DNA of 64,000 nt from Bacillota bacterium (GTDB lineage Bacteria; Bacillota; Clostridia; Acetivibrionales; JANLFN01): positions 1 through 64,000 of the forward strand of contig JAEZTC010000016.1 in NCBI GenBank assembly GCA_023421675.1, written 5' to 3'. Under the pieces are notes generated by a model. That model saw nothing but the letters and a program-made list of their open reading frames with translations. It ran no database searches and had not been told where the DNA came from. Position 1 is the stretch's first letter. Each line of letters starts with the position of its first letter. Position numbers and translations under genes: made by a program. Of the stretch, positions 1 through 8,576 are shown piece by piece.

Positions 1-239
1 AGAACTTTACTAAAATAAGTGTAATAACATCAAATGGACCTTTCAATGCAGACCAGAATGGAATACCATCATGGGCTCTAAACACCTATAAGGGTACATA
101 TGAAGATTATGGATTTGGTTCAGGTGTACAATCAGTAGGAACATGGAATGCACTTGTAATACTATTCGACAATGAAAATAACCCTTTGGGATACCTTGAA
201 ACAACAGTAAATGTAACGGGGCCGGTATCTGGAATATAA
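1..239 (+). CDS. C-terminal part of an unidentified, probably extracellular protein (5' end outside window)
   Basis: The frame is open from the window edge to the TAA at 237-239 and gives about 78 residues. They are rich in Asn, Gly, Thr and aromatic residues and end in alternating hydrophobic stretches (NALVILFDNENNPLGYLE), which looks like the last strands of a beta-sandwich or Ig/CBM-like module. There is no catalytic motif. It ends 17 bases before a perfect bidirectional terminator and is convergent with the xylanase gene. A carbohydrate-related secreted protein would suit the neighbourhood, but that is inference and I do not recognise the family. Confidence 0.6.
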   Translation, partial: NFTKISVITSNGPFNADQNGIPSWALNTYKGTYEDYGFGSGVQSVGTWNALVILFDNENNPLGYLETTVNVTGPVSGI

Positions 240-255
240 GTTTAGAATAATAATT

Positions 256-283
256 AAAGGGAATCTATATTTAGATTCCCTTT
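256..283. terminator. Bidirectional intrinsic terminator between convergent genes
   Basis: Perfect 12-bp inverted repeat (256-267 with 272-283) around a 4-base loop. The arms begin AAAGGG and end CCCTTT, so both strands end in a short T-run. It serves the partial gene upstream and the xylanase gene on the minus strand. Confidence 0.85.
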
Positions 284-296
284 AGTGTTATGATTT

Positions 297-2597
297 TTAT
301 ACTACTGTGAAGTAAAGATCTGATAAGCTCTTGGTATCGTCCCCGGTACAATCTCCAGGTATCGGATATAGTTTCCATTTAATTTTATCGCCTCCGTCAT
401 TATCGGTAAGCGAAATATTAAAACCTACCGTCTGTTCGGATAAATCAGCTATCGGAAGTTCAATTGTAAACTCCATGACTGTTCCATCAGAGTTCCATAT
501 GGCTTTGGCTTTCATACCCGAATCGTTTGGTTCAAAATCCTTACCTGCTACAGATACAAATTTAGTAACCTTGCCATCGATTTTAAACACGAGTTCTATG
601 TTGTCATTAAGAAGCGGATCCGATTTATCAGTTACTGTCTTATCATCCTGTCGGGTAACTGCGCCAAATATCTTATTACCATCGAAAAATATCCTCCAGT
701 CGCCGTACAGGTCCTTAAGATCTTTGGGAGCACATTGATTCATTGTATTAAGCTGGTTATATGCAAAGATATATTGGAATGCCATAGAATACTCGCCTTC
801 GTCTATTACTCCATCTACTTTAGGGGCTACCCATGGTTTTCTTGCCATAAAAGGCGGTACGATCCTGTTTTTATCAACTGGCTTTGGCGTATCACTAATA
901 AATGTAAGTGCTCCAAGGTCTTTGCCGGTATAACTCTGGTTGCTTCCGGGGAATGGGTAGACTTGACGATTCCTTTGGCTTGAAGCATCATTGTCGGTTA
1001 ATGCGATATTCCAACCTATAGTTGAGCCCTTAAGTTCGCTTTGAGTCATTTCTATTGAGAATTCACATACTTTGCCGTCCTTGCTCCATTTAACCGTTCG
1101 TTTACCCTTCATAGGGTTGTCTTCCCAGCCATTCTGTCCGACAACAGAACGGAGCTGGTTAAACACACCGTTTTCTTCCATAAATAATTCTATACAGTCG
1201 TTCTGATATGTGCTGCCGTTATCAGTGGTTGTTACATCGTCTTCACGGTTGATTAATCCATAAAGAGTGTTTTTATCATACAGAACGCGCCATTCACCAT
1301 AGAAATTTTTAAGATCTTTAGGGGGCCTTGTATCACTGTCAAGCTGGTTATATGCAAATTTATATATTACAGCATCCTTCCATTCGTCGTTGCCTGTTAA
1401 ACCATCAATAACAGGTGCCTTTTTAGCTTGATTGCATTTGAAAGCAGGTATAATATTCCTGCTCGCAGCAAGTTCCTTTATTCTCTGATCAAAATTGGCT
1501 CCCTTGCGTCCGTTTGCCAAATCCTTAACTAAAGCATCATAGGCGGGCTTTGGTTTATAATCATCACTGAAAATATGGCCTGAACTGCTGTTGGGATATG
1601 ATTTTGGTATCCATGAATACTTATCTGTCATTCCCCACATAGCATATACTTTACTGGAATCAAAGCTTAAAGCAATCCGCATTAAATCAGAATACACCTG
1701 AGCCTGCTTTTTGAGTATTGCAGCATTAACTTCAGAATTGATACGTACATCTACCTCGGTAAAATCAACAAGCAATCCAAGATCGGCAAACCTTTTAACG
1801 TTTTCATAAACGCTTGCCATATCAGGTATGTTTTCTATATCTATATGGAATTGGAAGCCAACGCCATCTATTGGCACGCCTTTTGCTTTAAGGCTTTTTA
1901 CCAGATCGTAAAAATAATCAGCCTTTGCATTTTTTTCTTCCATTCCGAATTCATTTAATATCAGTTTAGCGTCCGGATCAGCTTCGTGTGCCCATTGAAA
2001 TGCCTTTTCTATGTATTCCGGACCAATTGTTCTGCTCCATACTGTATCTCTAAGAGTATAAGGTATAGCATCGCTTACAACCTCGTTACATACATCCCAG
2101 GCATAAATTTTACCTTTATAACGCTCTACTACTTTTGTTATATGGTCTTTCAAAAGTGCCAGGAGTGAGTCTTTGGTCCATGGACCTTTTTCAAGCCATT
2201 CGGGGTTTGCAACATGCCACGCGAGATTATGTCCCCGAACCTTCATATTGTTTTCCTGTGCGAACTTCATTATCTCGTCTGCACCGGAAAAATCAAATGT
2301 ATCCTGTGTTTTGCGGATTACTTCCCATTTAAGTGCGTTTTCAGGAGTTATCCCATTAAACTCACGCTTCAATGTGTCTGCATACTCTTTTTCCTTAAGA
2401 TATTTTGGTTCTACAGCTGCTGTAACCAACATTCCATTTTCGTCTGCAAGCTGTCTTAATGTTTTTGTTGCTTTTGTGCTTGCTGCTGTGTTGGTTGAGG
2501 CATCTTTCTTCTCATCTTTTTCATTTGAACAGCCAGCAAAGATGAAAGAGAAAACTAAAACGACAAGCAAAAGGCATGATAAGTGTTTTCTGAACAT
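297..2597 (-). CDS. Surface-anchored endo-1,4-beta-xylanase: lipoprotein, GH10 plus two CBM9-like modules
   Basis: 766 residues. A lipoprotein signal peptide ends in the lipobox FAGC (Cys23), followed by a Ser/Thr/Lys-rich linker. The GH10 barrel spans about residues 48-375, with the acid/base glutamate in WDVCNEVV (E172) and the nucleophile in VDFTEVDVRI (E281). Two homologous CBM9/DOMON-type modules follow (about 390-565 and 575-766); both start with an APVIDG- or PKVDGV-like segment and share a FAYNQL motif. It should cleave xylan at the outer face of the membrane. There is no dockerin, so it is not cellulosomal. The start is fixed by a GGGGGG ribosome site 11 bases upstream. Monocistronic, convergent with the gene before it. 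Confidence 0.95.
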   Translation of the reverse strand: MFRKHLSCLLLVVLVFSFIFAGCSNEKDEKKDASTNTAASTKATKTLRQLADENGMLVTAAVEPKYLKEKEYADTLKREFNGITPENALKWEVIRKTQDTFDFSGADEIMKFAQENNMKVRGHNLAWHVANPEWLEKGPWTKDSLLALLKDHITKVVERYKGKIYAWDVCNEVVSDAIPYTLRDTVWSRTIGPEYIEKAFQWAHEADPDAKLILNEFGMEEKNAKADYFYDLVKSLKAKGVPIDGVGFQFHIDIENIPDMASVYENVKRFADLGLLVDFTEVDVRINSEVNAAILKKQAQVYSDLMRIALSFDSSKVYAMWGMTDKYSWIPKSYPNSSSGHIFSDDYKPKPAYDALVKDLANGRKGANFDQRIKELAASRNIIPAFKCNQAKKAPVIDGLTGNDEWKDAVIYKFAYNQLDSDTRPPKDLKNFYGEWRVLYDKNTLYGLINREDDVTTTDNGSTYQNDCIELFMEENGVFNQLRSVVGQNGWEDNPMKGKRTVKWSKDGKVCEFSIEMTQSELKGSTIGWNIALTDNDASSQRNRQVYPFPGSNQSYTGKDLGALTFISDTPKPVDKNRIVPPFMARKPWVAPKVDGVIDEGEYSMAFQYIFAYNQLNTMNQCAPKDLKDLYGDWRIFFDGNKIFGAVTRQDDKTVTDKSDPLLNDNIELVFKIDGKVTKFVSVAGKDFEPNDSGMKAKAIWNSDGTVMEFTIELPIADLSEQTVGFNISLTDNDGGDKIKWKLYPIPGDCTGDDTKSLSDLYFTVV

Positions 2598-2777
2598 TTC
2601 TCAAATTACCCCCCGTCTTTAATGGAAACAGATACATAATACAGGAACAGGTCTAATATACTCGTAATAACATATGACCAAATCTTTCCTGCATCAACTG
2701 TATTATATATGCTTTTAAGTACTCTTAGCAATAGCATATATACTTGTTGCTTTAAATATTAATGGTTATAAACAATA

Positions 2778-2813
2778 CAATATTGACAAATAATAAACAA
2801 TATCGTAATATTG
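2778..2813. promoter_or_regulatory. Palindromic operator candidate overlapping the -35 and -10 boxes
   Basis: CAATAT-N4-ATATTG (2798-2813) covers the -10 box, and the self-palindrome CAATATTG (2778-2785) touches the -35 box. ArsR-family repressors usually bind AT-rich palindromes placed like this. The obvious candidate ligand is the ArsR-type regulator at 5506. That link is inference. Confidence 0.5.
2783..2811 (+). promoter_or_regulatory. Sigma-A type promoter of the sulfur-transferase fusion gene
   Basis: TTGACA (2783-2788), 17-base spacer, TAATAT (2806-2811). The spacing is ideal, and the site lies 45 bases before the ATG at 2856. Confidence 0.75.
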
Positions 2814-2855
2814 AGATATACAAATATATTATATTATTGTAAGGAGGGGACAAAT

Positions 2856-5318
2856 ATGGCTCTTAAGGTATTAGTGGTTGGTGGAGTCGCAGGAGGCGCT
2901 AGTGCTGCTGCAAGATTAAGAAGAATTGACGAAAATGCAGAAATTATTCTGTTTGAAAAAGGTGAACATATATCATTTGCAAATTGCGGTCTGCCATATT
3001 ATATAGGTGATGTAATCACTGAGAAGGATAAACTGCTGGTGCAGACCCCTGAAAAAATGCATGAAAGGTTTAATATTGATGTAAGAATAAACAGCGAAGT
3101 TATTCAAATAATTCCAAAGCAGAAGCTGGTTAAGGTATACAACCATGCTGAAAACAGGACATATACCGAATCATATGACAAGCTTATTCTGTCTCCCGGT
3201 GCTGAACCTGTAAGGCCACCTATTCCAGGTATTGACTCTGAAAGGATATTTACACTTCGTAATATACCTGATACTTACAGAATTAAAGATTATGTTGATA
3301 ACATAAGACCTAAAAGGGCTGTTGTTGTTGGGGCTGGTTTTATAGGGCTTGAGGTTGCAGAAAATCTGCATGCAAAAGGAATCAAGGTCACTGTTGTGGA
3401 ATTGGCAGACCATGTAATAGGACCACTTGATTATGAAATGGCTGCTCTTGTGCACCAGCATATGAAATCAAAGGATGTAGAATTCTATCTTAATGATGCA
3501 GTTAAAGCATTTTCAGATTCGGGTCAGAGCATTAATGTTGAATTAAGCAGCGGGCGCAGTTTAAAAGCCGACATGGTTATTTTCGGCATTGGCGTGCGTC
3601 CTGAAACAAAGCTTGCTTCAGATGCAGGTCTTAAATTAGGTAAAACCGGTGGAATATATACAGATGAGTATATGAGAACATCTGATCCTGATATTTATGC
3701 TGTCGGAGATGCAGTTGAGGTAATGGACTTTATCAGTGGTGATAATGCGCTTATACCTCTTGCAGGACCGGCAAACAAGCAGGGAAGGATTGCAGCAGAT
3801 AATGTAGCCGGAAGGAATCAAAAGTATGAAGGAACTCAGGGTACATCTATTGTTAAGGTTTTTGACATAACTGTTGCTATTACAGGTAACAATGAACGAC
3901 TGCTGAAGAAAAAAGGAATTGACTATGGCAAATCATTTACTCATTCACCTTCCCATGCAGGTTATTACCCCGGGGCTATTCCCATGTCTGTTAAACTTCT
4001 ATATTCAAATACCGATGGCAGGGTTTTAGGCTGCCAAATAGTCGGCTATGAAGGTGTTGACAAGAGGATTGATGTAATATCAACTGCAATAAGGGCAGGT
4101 ATGACAGTAAATGACCTTGAAAAGCTTGAACTTGCATATGCACCTCCTTATTCCTCAGCAAAGGACCCGGTTAATATGGCAGGCTTTACAGCAGCCAACA
4201 TACTCAAGGGAGATATGAAAGTTATTCACTGGGATGAAATTCAAGATTTAGACAGAAAACAGAGTGCACTCATTGATGTGAGAACACCTTTGGAATTTGG
4301 AATCGGAGCAATTGATGGTGCTGTTAATATTCCTCTGGATGATCTTCGCAGCAGAATTGACGAAATACCAGCGAATAAGGATATAATTATTTACTGCCAG
4401 GTGGGTTTAAGAGGGTATATAGCAGCCAGGATTCTTATGCAAAAAGGTTATGAAAATGTCAGAAACTTAAGCGGCGGCTATAAGACTTATCAGGTAGCAG
4501 TTCAAAAGCAGTCAAATGAAGATATTTATGAATATGACAAGATTTCAAAGAGTGATGAAATAAAACCTGTGGAATGTTATGGGGAAAATTGCAACGCAGA
4601 TGTGGACATTAATGTAGATGCATGTGGTCTTCAATGCCCTGGTCCTATTATGAAGGTTTATAATACAATAAAATCAATGAATTATGGTGAAACACTTAGA
4701 ATAAAAGCTACCGATCCTGCATTTCAGGAAGATATAAAGGCTTGGTGTGAAAGTACAGGAAACAGGCTTATATCAACTGGTTTTGAAGGTAATGCCTTTA
4801 ACGCAATAATCAGGAAGGAGAAACAACAGGAAAAGGTCAAAGCCGAAAAAAATGATAAAACAATTATTGTTTTCAGCAATGAGCTTGACAAGACAATTGC
4901 ATCCTTTATTATAGCAAACGGTGCAGCTGCAATGGGGCGCAAGGTTACTATGTTTTTTACCTTCTGGGGACTGAATGTTCTTAGAAAACCCGAGAAGCAA
5001 AAAATCAAGAAGGATTTTCTATCAGGAATGTTTGCAAGGATGATGCCCAGAGGTTCAGAGAAGCTTTCACTGTCCAAAATGAATATGGCCGGTATCGGTG
5101 CAAAACTTATAAGATATATGATGAAGAAAAAGAATGTAGACTCACTTGAAAACCTTATTCAGAAGGCCAGAGAGAATGGAGTGAACTTTATTGCCTGCAG
5201 TATGTCTATGGATATAATGGGAATTAGAAAGGAAGAACTTATTGATGGGGTACAGGTTGGGGGAGTTGCCACTTTCCTTGGATCTGTAGAAGATTCAGAC
5301 ATGGGGTTGTTTATTTAA
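2856..5318 (+). CDS. CoA-disulfide reductase-like / rhodanese / TusA / DsrE four-domain sulfur-transfer fusion
   Basis: 820 residues. Order: pyridine-nucleotide disulfide oxidoreductase with GGVAGG FAD motif and active Cys44 in FANCGLPYY (about 1-445, second GAGFIG dinucleotide motif near 160); rhodanese (about 450-550) with catalytic Cys514 in YCQVGLRGY; TusA/SirA (about 585-655) with CPGP motif, Cys594; DsrE/DsrF-like domain (about 665-820). The layout implies reduction of CoA- or glutathione-type persulfides/polysulfides and relay of sulfane sulfur between cysteines in one chain. The start is the ATG after AAGGAGGGG; an in-frame TTG 45 bases earlier lacks a ribosome site and overlaps the promoter. 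An ArsR regulator and a sulfhydrylase follow. Similar fusions are known in Firmicutes; substrate is not proven here. Confidence 0.9.
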   Translation: MALKVLVVGGVAGGASAAARLRRIDENAEIILFEKGEHISFANCGLPYYIGDVITEKDKLLVQTPEKMHERFNIDVRINSEVIQIIPKQKLVKVYNHAENRTYTESYDKLILSPGAEPVRPPIPGIDSERIFTLRNIPDTYRIKDYVDNIRPKRAVVVGAGFIGLEVAENLHAKGIKVTVVELADHVIGPLDYEMAALVHQHMKSKDVEFYLNDAVKAFSDSGQSINVELSSGRSLKADMVIFGIGVRPETKLASDAGLKLGKTGGIYTDEYMRTSDPDIYAVGDAVEVMDFISGDNALIPLAGPANKQGRIAADNVAGRNQKYEGTQGTSIVKVFDITVAITGNNERLLKKKGIDYGKSFTHSPSHAGYYPGAIPMSVKLLYSNTDGRVLGCQIVGYEGVDKRIDVISTAIRAGMTVNDLEKLELAYAPPYSSAKDPVNMAGFTAANILKGDMKVIHWDEIQDLDRKQSALIDVRTPLEFGIGAIDGAVNIPLDDLRSRIDEIPANKDIIIYCQVGLRGYIAARILMQKGYENVRNLSGGYKTYQVAVQKQSNEDIYEYDKISKSDEIKPVECYGENCNADVDINVDACGLQCPGPIMKVYNTIKSMNYGETLRIKATDPAFQEDIKAWCESTGNRLISTGFEGNAFNAIIRKEKQQEKVKAEKNDKTIIVFSNELDKTIASFIIANGAAAMGRKVTMFFTFWGLNVLRKPEKQKIKKDFLSGMFARMMPRGSEKLSLSKMNMAGIGAKLIRYMMKKKNVDSLENLIQKARENGVNFIACSMSMDIMGIRKEELIDGVQVGGVATFLGSVEDSDMGLFI

Positions 5319-5363
5319 AGGAAGATTGTTTTTTATATTATTGAAGAAAGTTTATAAAATAGA

Positions 5364-5392
5364 TTGACATATCATATTTAAAAATGTATTTT
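5364..5392 (+). promoter_or_regulatory. Possible promoter upstream of the ArsR gene
   Basis: TTGACA (5364-5369), 17 bases, TATTTT (5387-5392). The -10 is weak. The hairpin at 5403-5422 lies directly downstream, so this could drive a short attenuated RNA or the ArsR transcript. Confidence 0.4.
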
Positions 5393-5402
5393 ATCATTAT
5401 AT

Positions 5403-5422
5403 GCGACCTTATTTAAGGTCGC
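5403..5422 (+). terminator. Hairpin after the fusion gene, probable weak terminator
   Basis: Perfect 8-bp stem (GCGACCTT / AAGGTCGC) with loop ATTT, followed by TTGGTTTAT, an imperfect U-tract. It separates the fusion gene from the ArsR gene. Confidence 0.5.
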
Positions 5423-5426
5423 TTGG

Positions 5427-5448
5427 TTTATAATGCTTAGGAAATTAT
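5427..5448 (+). repeat. 22-base sequence also found at 57645-57666
   Basis: Identical 22-mer in two places on the same strand, containing TATAATGCTTAGGAAA. In both cases it directly follows a transcription-termination hairpin and precedes a gene. TATAAT could be a -10 box. Function unknown. Confidence 0.7.
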
Positions 5449-5505
5449 GATTTAACGACTTTGTTATATTGAAAAATTAAGTTTATTTCGTAAGGAGGCG
5501 CGGCT

Positions 5506-5781
5506 TTGGAAGATTTGAAAAAGTATGAAGGAAAAGCTGAAATATTAAAGGCGCTAGCGCACCCGCATAGATTATGTATTGTAAAAGGACTTATCGAAAA
5601 CAAGTGCAATGTTACAAAAATTCAAGAGTGTCTGGATTTACCACAGTCAACAGTTTCCCAACATCTTGCCAAGCTTAAAGCGGCAGGTATTATATATGGT
5701 GAAAGAAAAGGACTAGAAATATGTTACAGCATTTCTAATGAGAATGTTGTCAATATAGTCAGGACACTTTTTAATGAATAA
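5506..5781 (+). CDS. ArsR/SmtB-family winged-helix regulator, possible persulfide sensor
   Basis: 91 residues. The core is the ArsR helix-turn-helix (LDLPQSTVSQHLAKLKAAGI, about 43-62) followed by a beta-wing. It has no classic CVC metal box. Instead it carries Cys24, Cys34, Cys42 and Cys73; Cys24 (early helix) and Cys73 (just after the wing, EICYSI) are placed roughly like the cysteine pair of the BigR/SqrR/YgaV sulfide sensors. The start is TTG, set by AAGGAGGCG six bases upstream. It sits between a sulfur-transfer fusion and a sulfhydrylase, which suggests it controls one or both. The ArsR family is secure; sulfide sensing is inference. Confidence 0.85.
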   Translation: MEDLKKYEGKAEILKALAHPHRLCIVKGLIENKCNVTKIQECLDLPQSTVSQHLAKLKAAGIIYGERKGLEICYSISNENVVNIVRTLFNE

Positions 5782-5810
5782 TGCAATATTTTAATTAAGG
5801 GAGGATTCCG

Positions 5811-7082
5811 ATGAAGCAATGGAAAATAGAAACAAAATGCCTGCAAGAAGGCTATAAGCCGGAAAATGGTGAACCACGTGTACTGCCTATATGGCAGAGT
5901 ACTACATACAAGTATGATTCCACTGAACATGTGGCAAAGCTTTTTGATATGGATGCATCTGGACACATGTATTCAAGAATCAGCAACCCGACAGTTGAGT
6001 GCGTAGAGAACAAAATTGCAGCACTTGAGGGAGGTGTTGGTGCAGTATGTACTTCATCAGGGCAATCCGCAACCCTTAATGCAATCATGAATATTTGCCA
6101 GGCAGGAGACCATATTGTTTCATCCTCTACAATATATGGAGGAACCTTCAATCTTCTTGCAGTGACTATAAAGAAAATGGGTGTTGAAGTTACCTTTGTT
6201 GATCCTGACAGCTCGGAGGAAGAAATTCAAAAAGCTTTCAAACCTAATACAAAAGCTCTTTTTGGTGAAACTATAGCGAATCCAAAAATCAGTATACTGG
6301 ATATAGAAAAGTTTTCACGGATTGCTCATAAAAATGGTGTTCCATTTATAATTGACAATACCTTCGCAACACCTATACTGTGCAAACCTATTGAATATGG
6401 CGCAGATATTGTGATACATTCTACAACCAAATATATGGATGGACATGCAACAAGCGTAGGCGGTGCAATTATAGATTCGGGCAACTTCGACTGGACAAAT
6501 GGCAAGTTTCCTTGCCTAACAGAGCCTGATGAATCATATCATGGAGTGATATATGTTAAAACGTTCGGAAACGCTGCTTATATAACTAAATTGAGATATC
6601 AGTATGTCCGTGATATCGGTAACCTTATGTCTCCTATGAATGCATTTTTAACCAATCTTGGTCTTGAAACACTTCATTTGAGAATGGAAAGACATTGTGA
6701 GAATGCTTTGAAGGTTGCAAAGTACCTTAAAGTGAACAATAAAATTTTATCAGTCAGCTATCCTGGATTGGAATCTGATAAATACTACAGCCTTTATAAA
6801 AAGTATCTGCCCAAAGGCTCCAGCGGTGTTATCTCTTTTAGAATAAAAGGCGGCAGAGAAGCTGCAGTCAGGTTTATGGATAAATTAAAACTAGCGGCCA
6901 TTGTTGTACATGTTGCCGATGCAAGGACTGCAGTCCTTCATCCAGCAAGCTCAACTCACAGGCAGCTTACAGATGAACAGCTTGCAAAAGCCGGTATAGA
7001 ACCTGATTTGATAAGGTTCTCAGTAGGAATTGAAAATGTCGATGATATAATTGAAGATATTGCCCAGGCACTGGGAGATTAG
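5811..7082 (+). CDS. O-acetylhomoserine sulfhydrylase (Cys/Met metabolism PLP enzyme)
   Basis: 423 residues, normal for the family. The N-terminus (LPIWQSTTYKYDS) and the aldimine lysine in HSTTKYMDGH mark a Cys/Met-metabolism PLP enzyme. The large insert around GNFDWTNGKFPCLTEPDESY and the end DARTAVLHPASSTHRQL are typical of homocysteine synthases that join sulfide to O-acetylhomoserine. A cystathionine gamma-synthase or Met gamma-lyase activity cannot be excluded. It starts 29 bases after the ArsR gene, with GGGAGG before the ATG, so the two are probably cotranscribed. A strong terminator follows. The job fits sulfide assimilation beside the persulfide enzyme. Confidence 0.9.
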   Translation: MKQWKIETKCLQEGYKPENGEPRVLPIWQSTTYKYDSTEHVAKLFDMDASGHMYSRISNPTVECVENKIAALEGGVGAVCTSSGQSATLNAIMNICQAGDHIVSSSTIYGGTFNLLAVTIKKMGVEVTFVDPDSSEEEIQKAFKPNTKALFGETIANPKISILDIEKFSRIAHKNGVPFIIDNTFATPILCKPIEYGADIVIHSTTKYMDGHATSVGGAIIDSGNFDWTNGKFPCLTEPDESYHGVIYVKTFGNAAYITKLRYQYVRDIGNLMSPMNAFLTNLGLETLHLRMERHCENALKVAKYLKVNNKILSVSYPGLESDKYYSLYKKYLPKGSSGVISFRIKGGREAAVRFMDKLKLAAIVVHVADARTAVLHPASSTHRQLTDEQLAKAGIEPDLIRFSVGIENVDDIIEDIAQALGD

Positions 7083-7087
7083 CATGG

Positions 7088-7115
7088 AAGCCGCTTTCAC
7101 AAGCGGCTTTTTTTT
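7088..7115 (+). terminator. Intrinsic terminator after the sulfhydrylase gene
   Basis: 9-bp stem AAGCCGCTT / AAGCGGCTT followed by eight T. Confidence 0.9.
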
Positions 7116-7219
7116 AAGCAAAAGAATTGTCACCCATAAAATTCTCAAATATGTAACACCATAACTTAAGGTTGAATACTATGTAATGTAAAAATTAACT
7201 CTTGAAAGGGAGATGATCT

Positions 7220-7348
7220 ATGGATAGACCTTTTTTAGGAGGAATCTTCGGGAATGATACAATCCTCTGGTTTATAATTCTGTTCCTGCTTCTGTTCTGG
7301 TGTTGGAATGGATTCGGTCTTGGAGGCTGTGCTGATCCGAAAGAATAA
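7220..7348 (+). CDS. Tiny single-span membrane peptide, 42 residues
   Basis: The ATG follows GGGAGATG. The product begins MDRPFLGG, has one very hydrophobic segment rich in Leu, Phe and Trp (about residues 14-31) and ends with a Gly/Cys-rich tail (GLGGCADPKE). A second peptide with the same plan follows 38 bases later and a shared terminator closes the pair. Short proteins with one span and Gly-rich ends occur among clostridial and bacillar sporulation proteins (YjcZ/SscA-like), but I cannot place it in a family. Coding is supported by the ribosome site and by the similar neighbour. Confidence 0.65.
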   Translation: MDRPFLGGIFGNDTILWFIILFLLLFWCWNGFGLGGCADPKE

Positions 7349-7386
7349 TAGTTAAATCTTATGTGTATGGATGGGAGGTTTTTTAA

Positions 7387-7530
7387 ATGGGTGAAGACAG
7401 ACCAGTAGTAGCAGCAGGTGTTGGTTTCTTTAATAACTGGTGGATATGGATATTGATAATTATTGCAATTATACTCATATTCTGTCCAGGAATATTTGGA
7501 GGTTTTGCAGGTGGCTATGACTGCAAATAA
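7387..7530 (+). CDS. Tiny single-span membrane peptide, 47 residues, companion of the preceding one
   Basis: GGGAGG lies 9 bases before the ATG. The peptide opens MGEDRPVVAAG, has one span dominated by Trp and Ile (about 17-34) and ends with FGGFAGGYDCK. It shares with its neighbour the acidic-Arg-Pro start, an Asn before an aromatic span, and a Gly-rich Cys-containing tail. The two look like a diverged duplication. Function unknown; a spore-coat or membrane role is only a guess. Confidence 0.65.
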   Translation: MGEDRPVVAAGVGFFNNWWIWILIIIAIILIFCPGIFGGFAGGYDCK

Positions 7531-7560
7531 TTAACATATTCTTAGACCTCGTACTTAGAA

Positions 7561-7593
7561 AAGAAGGTGTCTTTAAAAGACACCTTCTTTTTT
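7561..7593 (+). terminator. Strong intrinsic terminator after the two small membrane peptides
   Basis: Perfect 13-bp stem (7561-7573 with 7577-7589), 3-base loop, T-run to 7593. Confidence 0.92.
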
Positions 7594-7691
7594 GTTTTTT
7601 AGTCTGTAGCAAAAATTTGTTGAGAAATTAATTAAATTATCATATCATTAACTAAATAATAAAAAATTAATAATTTATGAGGTTTATATTA

Positions 7692-8576
7692 ATGATTAAT
7701 GTATATAATAGAAGAACAAAGGAGTATGAAGAGGAAAAAGTGGCTGGAATGGGAGCGCTAAAGGCTCTCTACGGTGGGAGAGCCGGTAAGCTGGGACTTG
7801 AACTTTTAGTAAAAAGAAAGTTTTATTCCTCTCTAACTGGATTCCTTTGCAATTCCAGACTTAGCGCAGGAAAAATTGAAGAATTTATAAATAACTTTAA
7901 TATAGATATGTCGACCTGTGACAGGGATATTAAGAGTTTTAGAAATTTTAACGAATTTTTTACAAGAAAACTTAAACCTGATGCCCGCCCATTCTGTAAT
8001 GATGCATCTATGCTGGTTTCACCCGGAGATGGACGGCTGCGTGCATGGATGGACATTGATATTAATAAGCTGGTTCAGATAAAAGGTATTACCTATGAAC
8101 TTGGCGAGTTAATTGGTGACACTGCTATTGCTGAAAAATACAAAGGTGGAATTTGTGTAATTTTAAGACTTGCACCTGTAGATTACCATAGGTTTCATTT
8201 CATAGACAGCGGTATATGCAGTGAATCCAAGCGTATAAAAGGTAAGTATTATTCTGTCAATCCGATAGCTTTAAAATCTAAACCCGCACTTTTTTGCCTA
8301 AATAAGCGTGAATATAGTATTCAGAAATCAGACAATTTTGGAGAAATACTGTATATTGAAGTAGGAGCGACTTCGGTAGGTTCTATTATTCAGACATACA
8401 CTCCGGATCGTCCTGTTGTAAGAGGTGATGAAAAAGGGTATTTCAAATTCGGTGGATCCACCACTATTCTTTTTATAGAAAAGGATAAGGCAATTATTGA
8501 TTCAGATATATTGGATCAGACAGAACAGGGATTTGAGGTCAGGACTTATGCTGGGGATATAATAGGGAAAAAATAG
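7692..8576 (+). CDS. psd: Phosphatidylserine decarboxylase proenzyme
   Basis: 294 residues. It makes phosphatidylethanolamine from phosphatidylserine at the membrane. Visible marks are the conserved SPGDGR and VDYHRFH motifs and the C-terminal self-cleavage site FGGST, where the chain splits before Ser to form the pyruvoyl group. The first position is Gly instead of the common Leu (LGST), a variation known among bacterial type II enzymes. I chose the ATG at 7692, eight bases after GAGGT; an in-frame ATG 15 bases earlier has no ribosome site. No phosphatidylserine synthase gene is in view. Monocistronic. Confidence 0.93.
   Translation: MINVYNRRTKEYEEEKVAGMGALKALYGGRAGKLGLELLVKRKFYSSLTGFLCNSRLSAGKIEEFINNFNIDMSTCDRDIKSFRNFNEFFTRKLKPDARPFCNDASMLVSPGDGRLRAWMDIDINKLVQIKGITYELGELIGDTAIAEKYKGGICVILRLAPVDYHRFHFIDSGICSESKRIKGKYYSVNPIALKSKPALFCLNKREYSIQKSDNFGEILYIEVGATSVGSIIQTYTPDRPVVRGDEKGYFKFGGSTTILFIEKDKAIIDSDILDQTEQGFEVRTYAGDIIGKK

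Noticed and set aside
331..2622. Several plus-strand open frames opposite the xylanase gene
   Set aside because: They lie antisense to a gene with full GH10 motifs, lack ribosome sites and give no recognisable protein.
2811..2855. Upstream TTG start for the sulfur fusion gene
   Set aside because: The extension overlaps the -10 box and palindrome and has no ribosome site; the ATG at 2856 follows AAGGAGGGG.
5403..5448. Insertion-sequence end or att site for the 22-base repeat
   Set aside because: No transposase, no flanking duplication and no matching inverted copy; both copies are in the same orientation after terminators.
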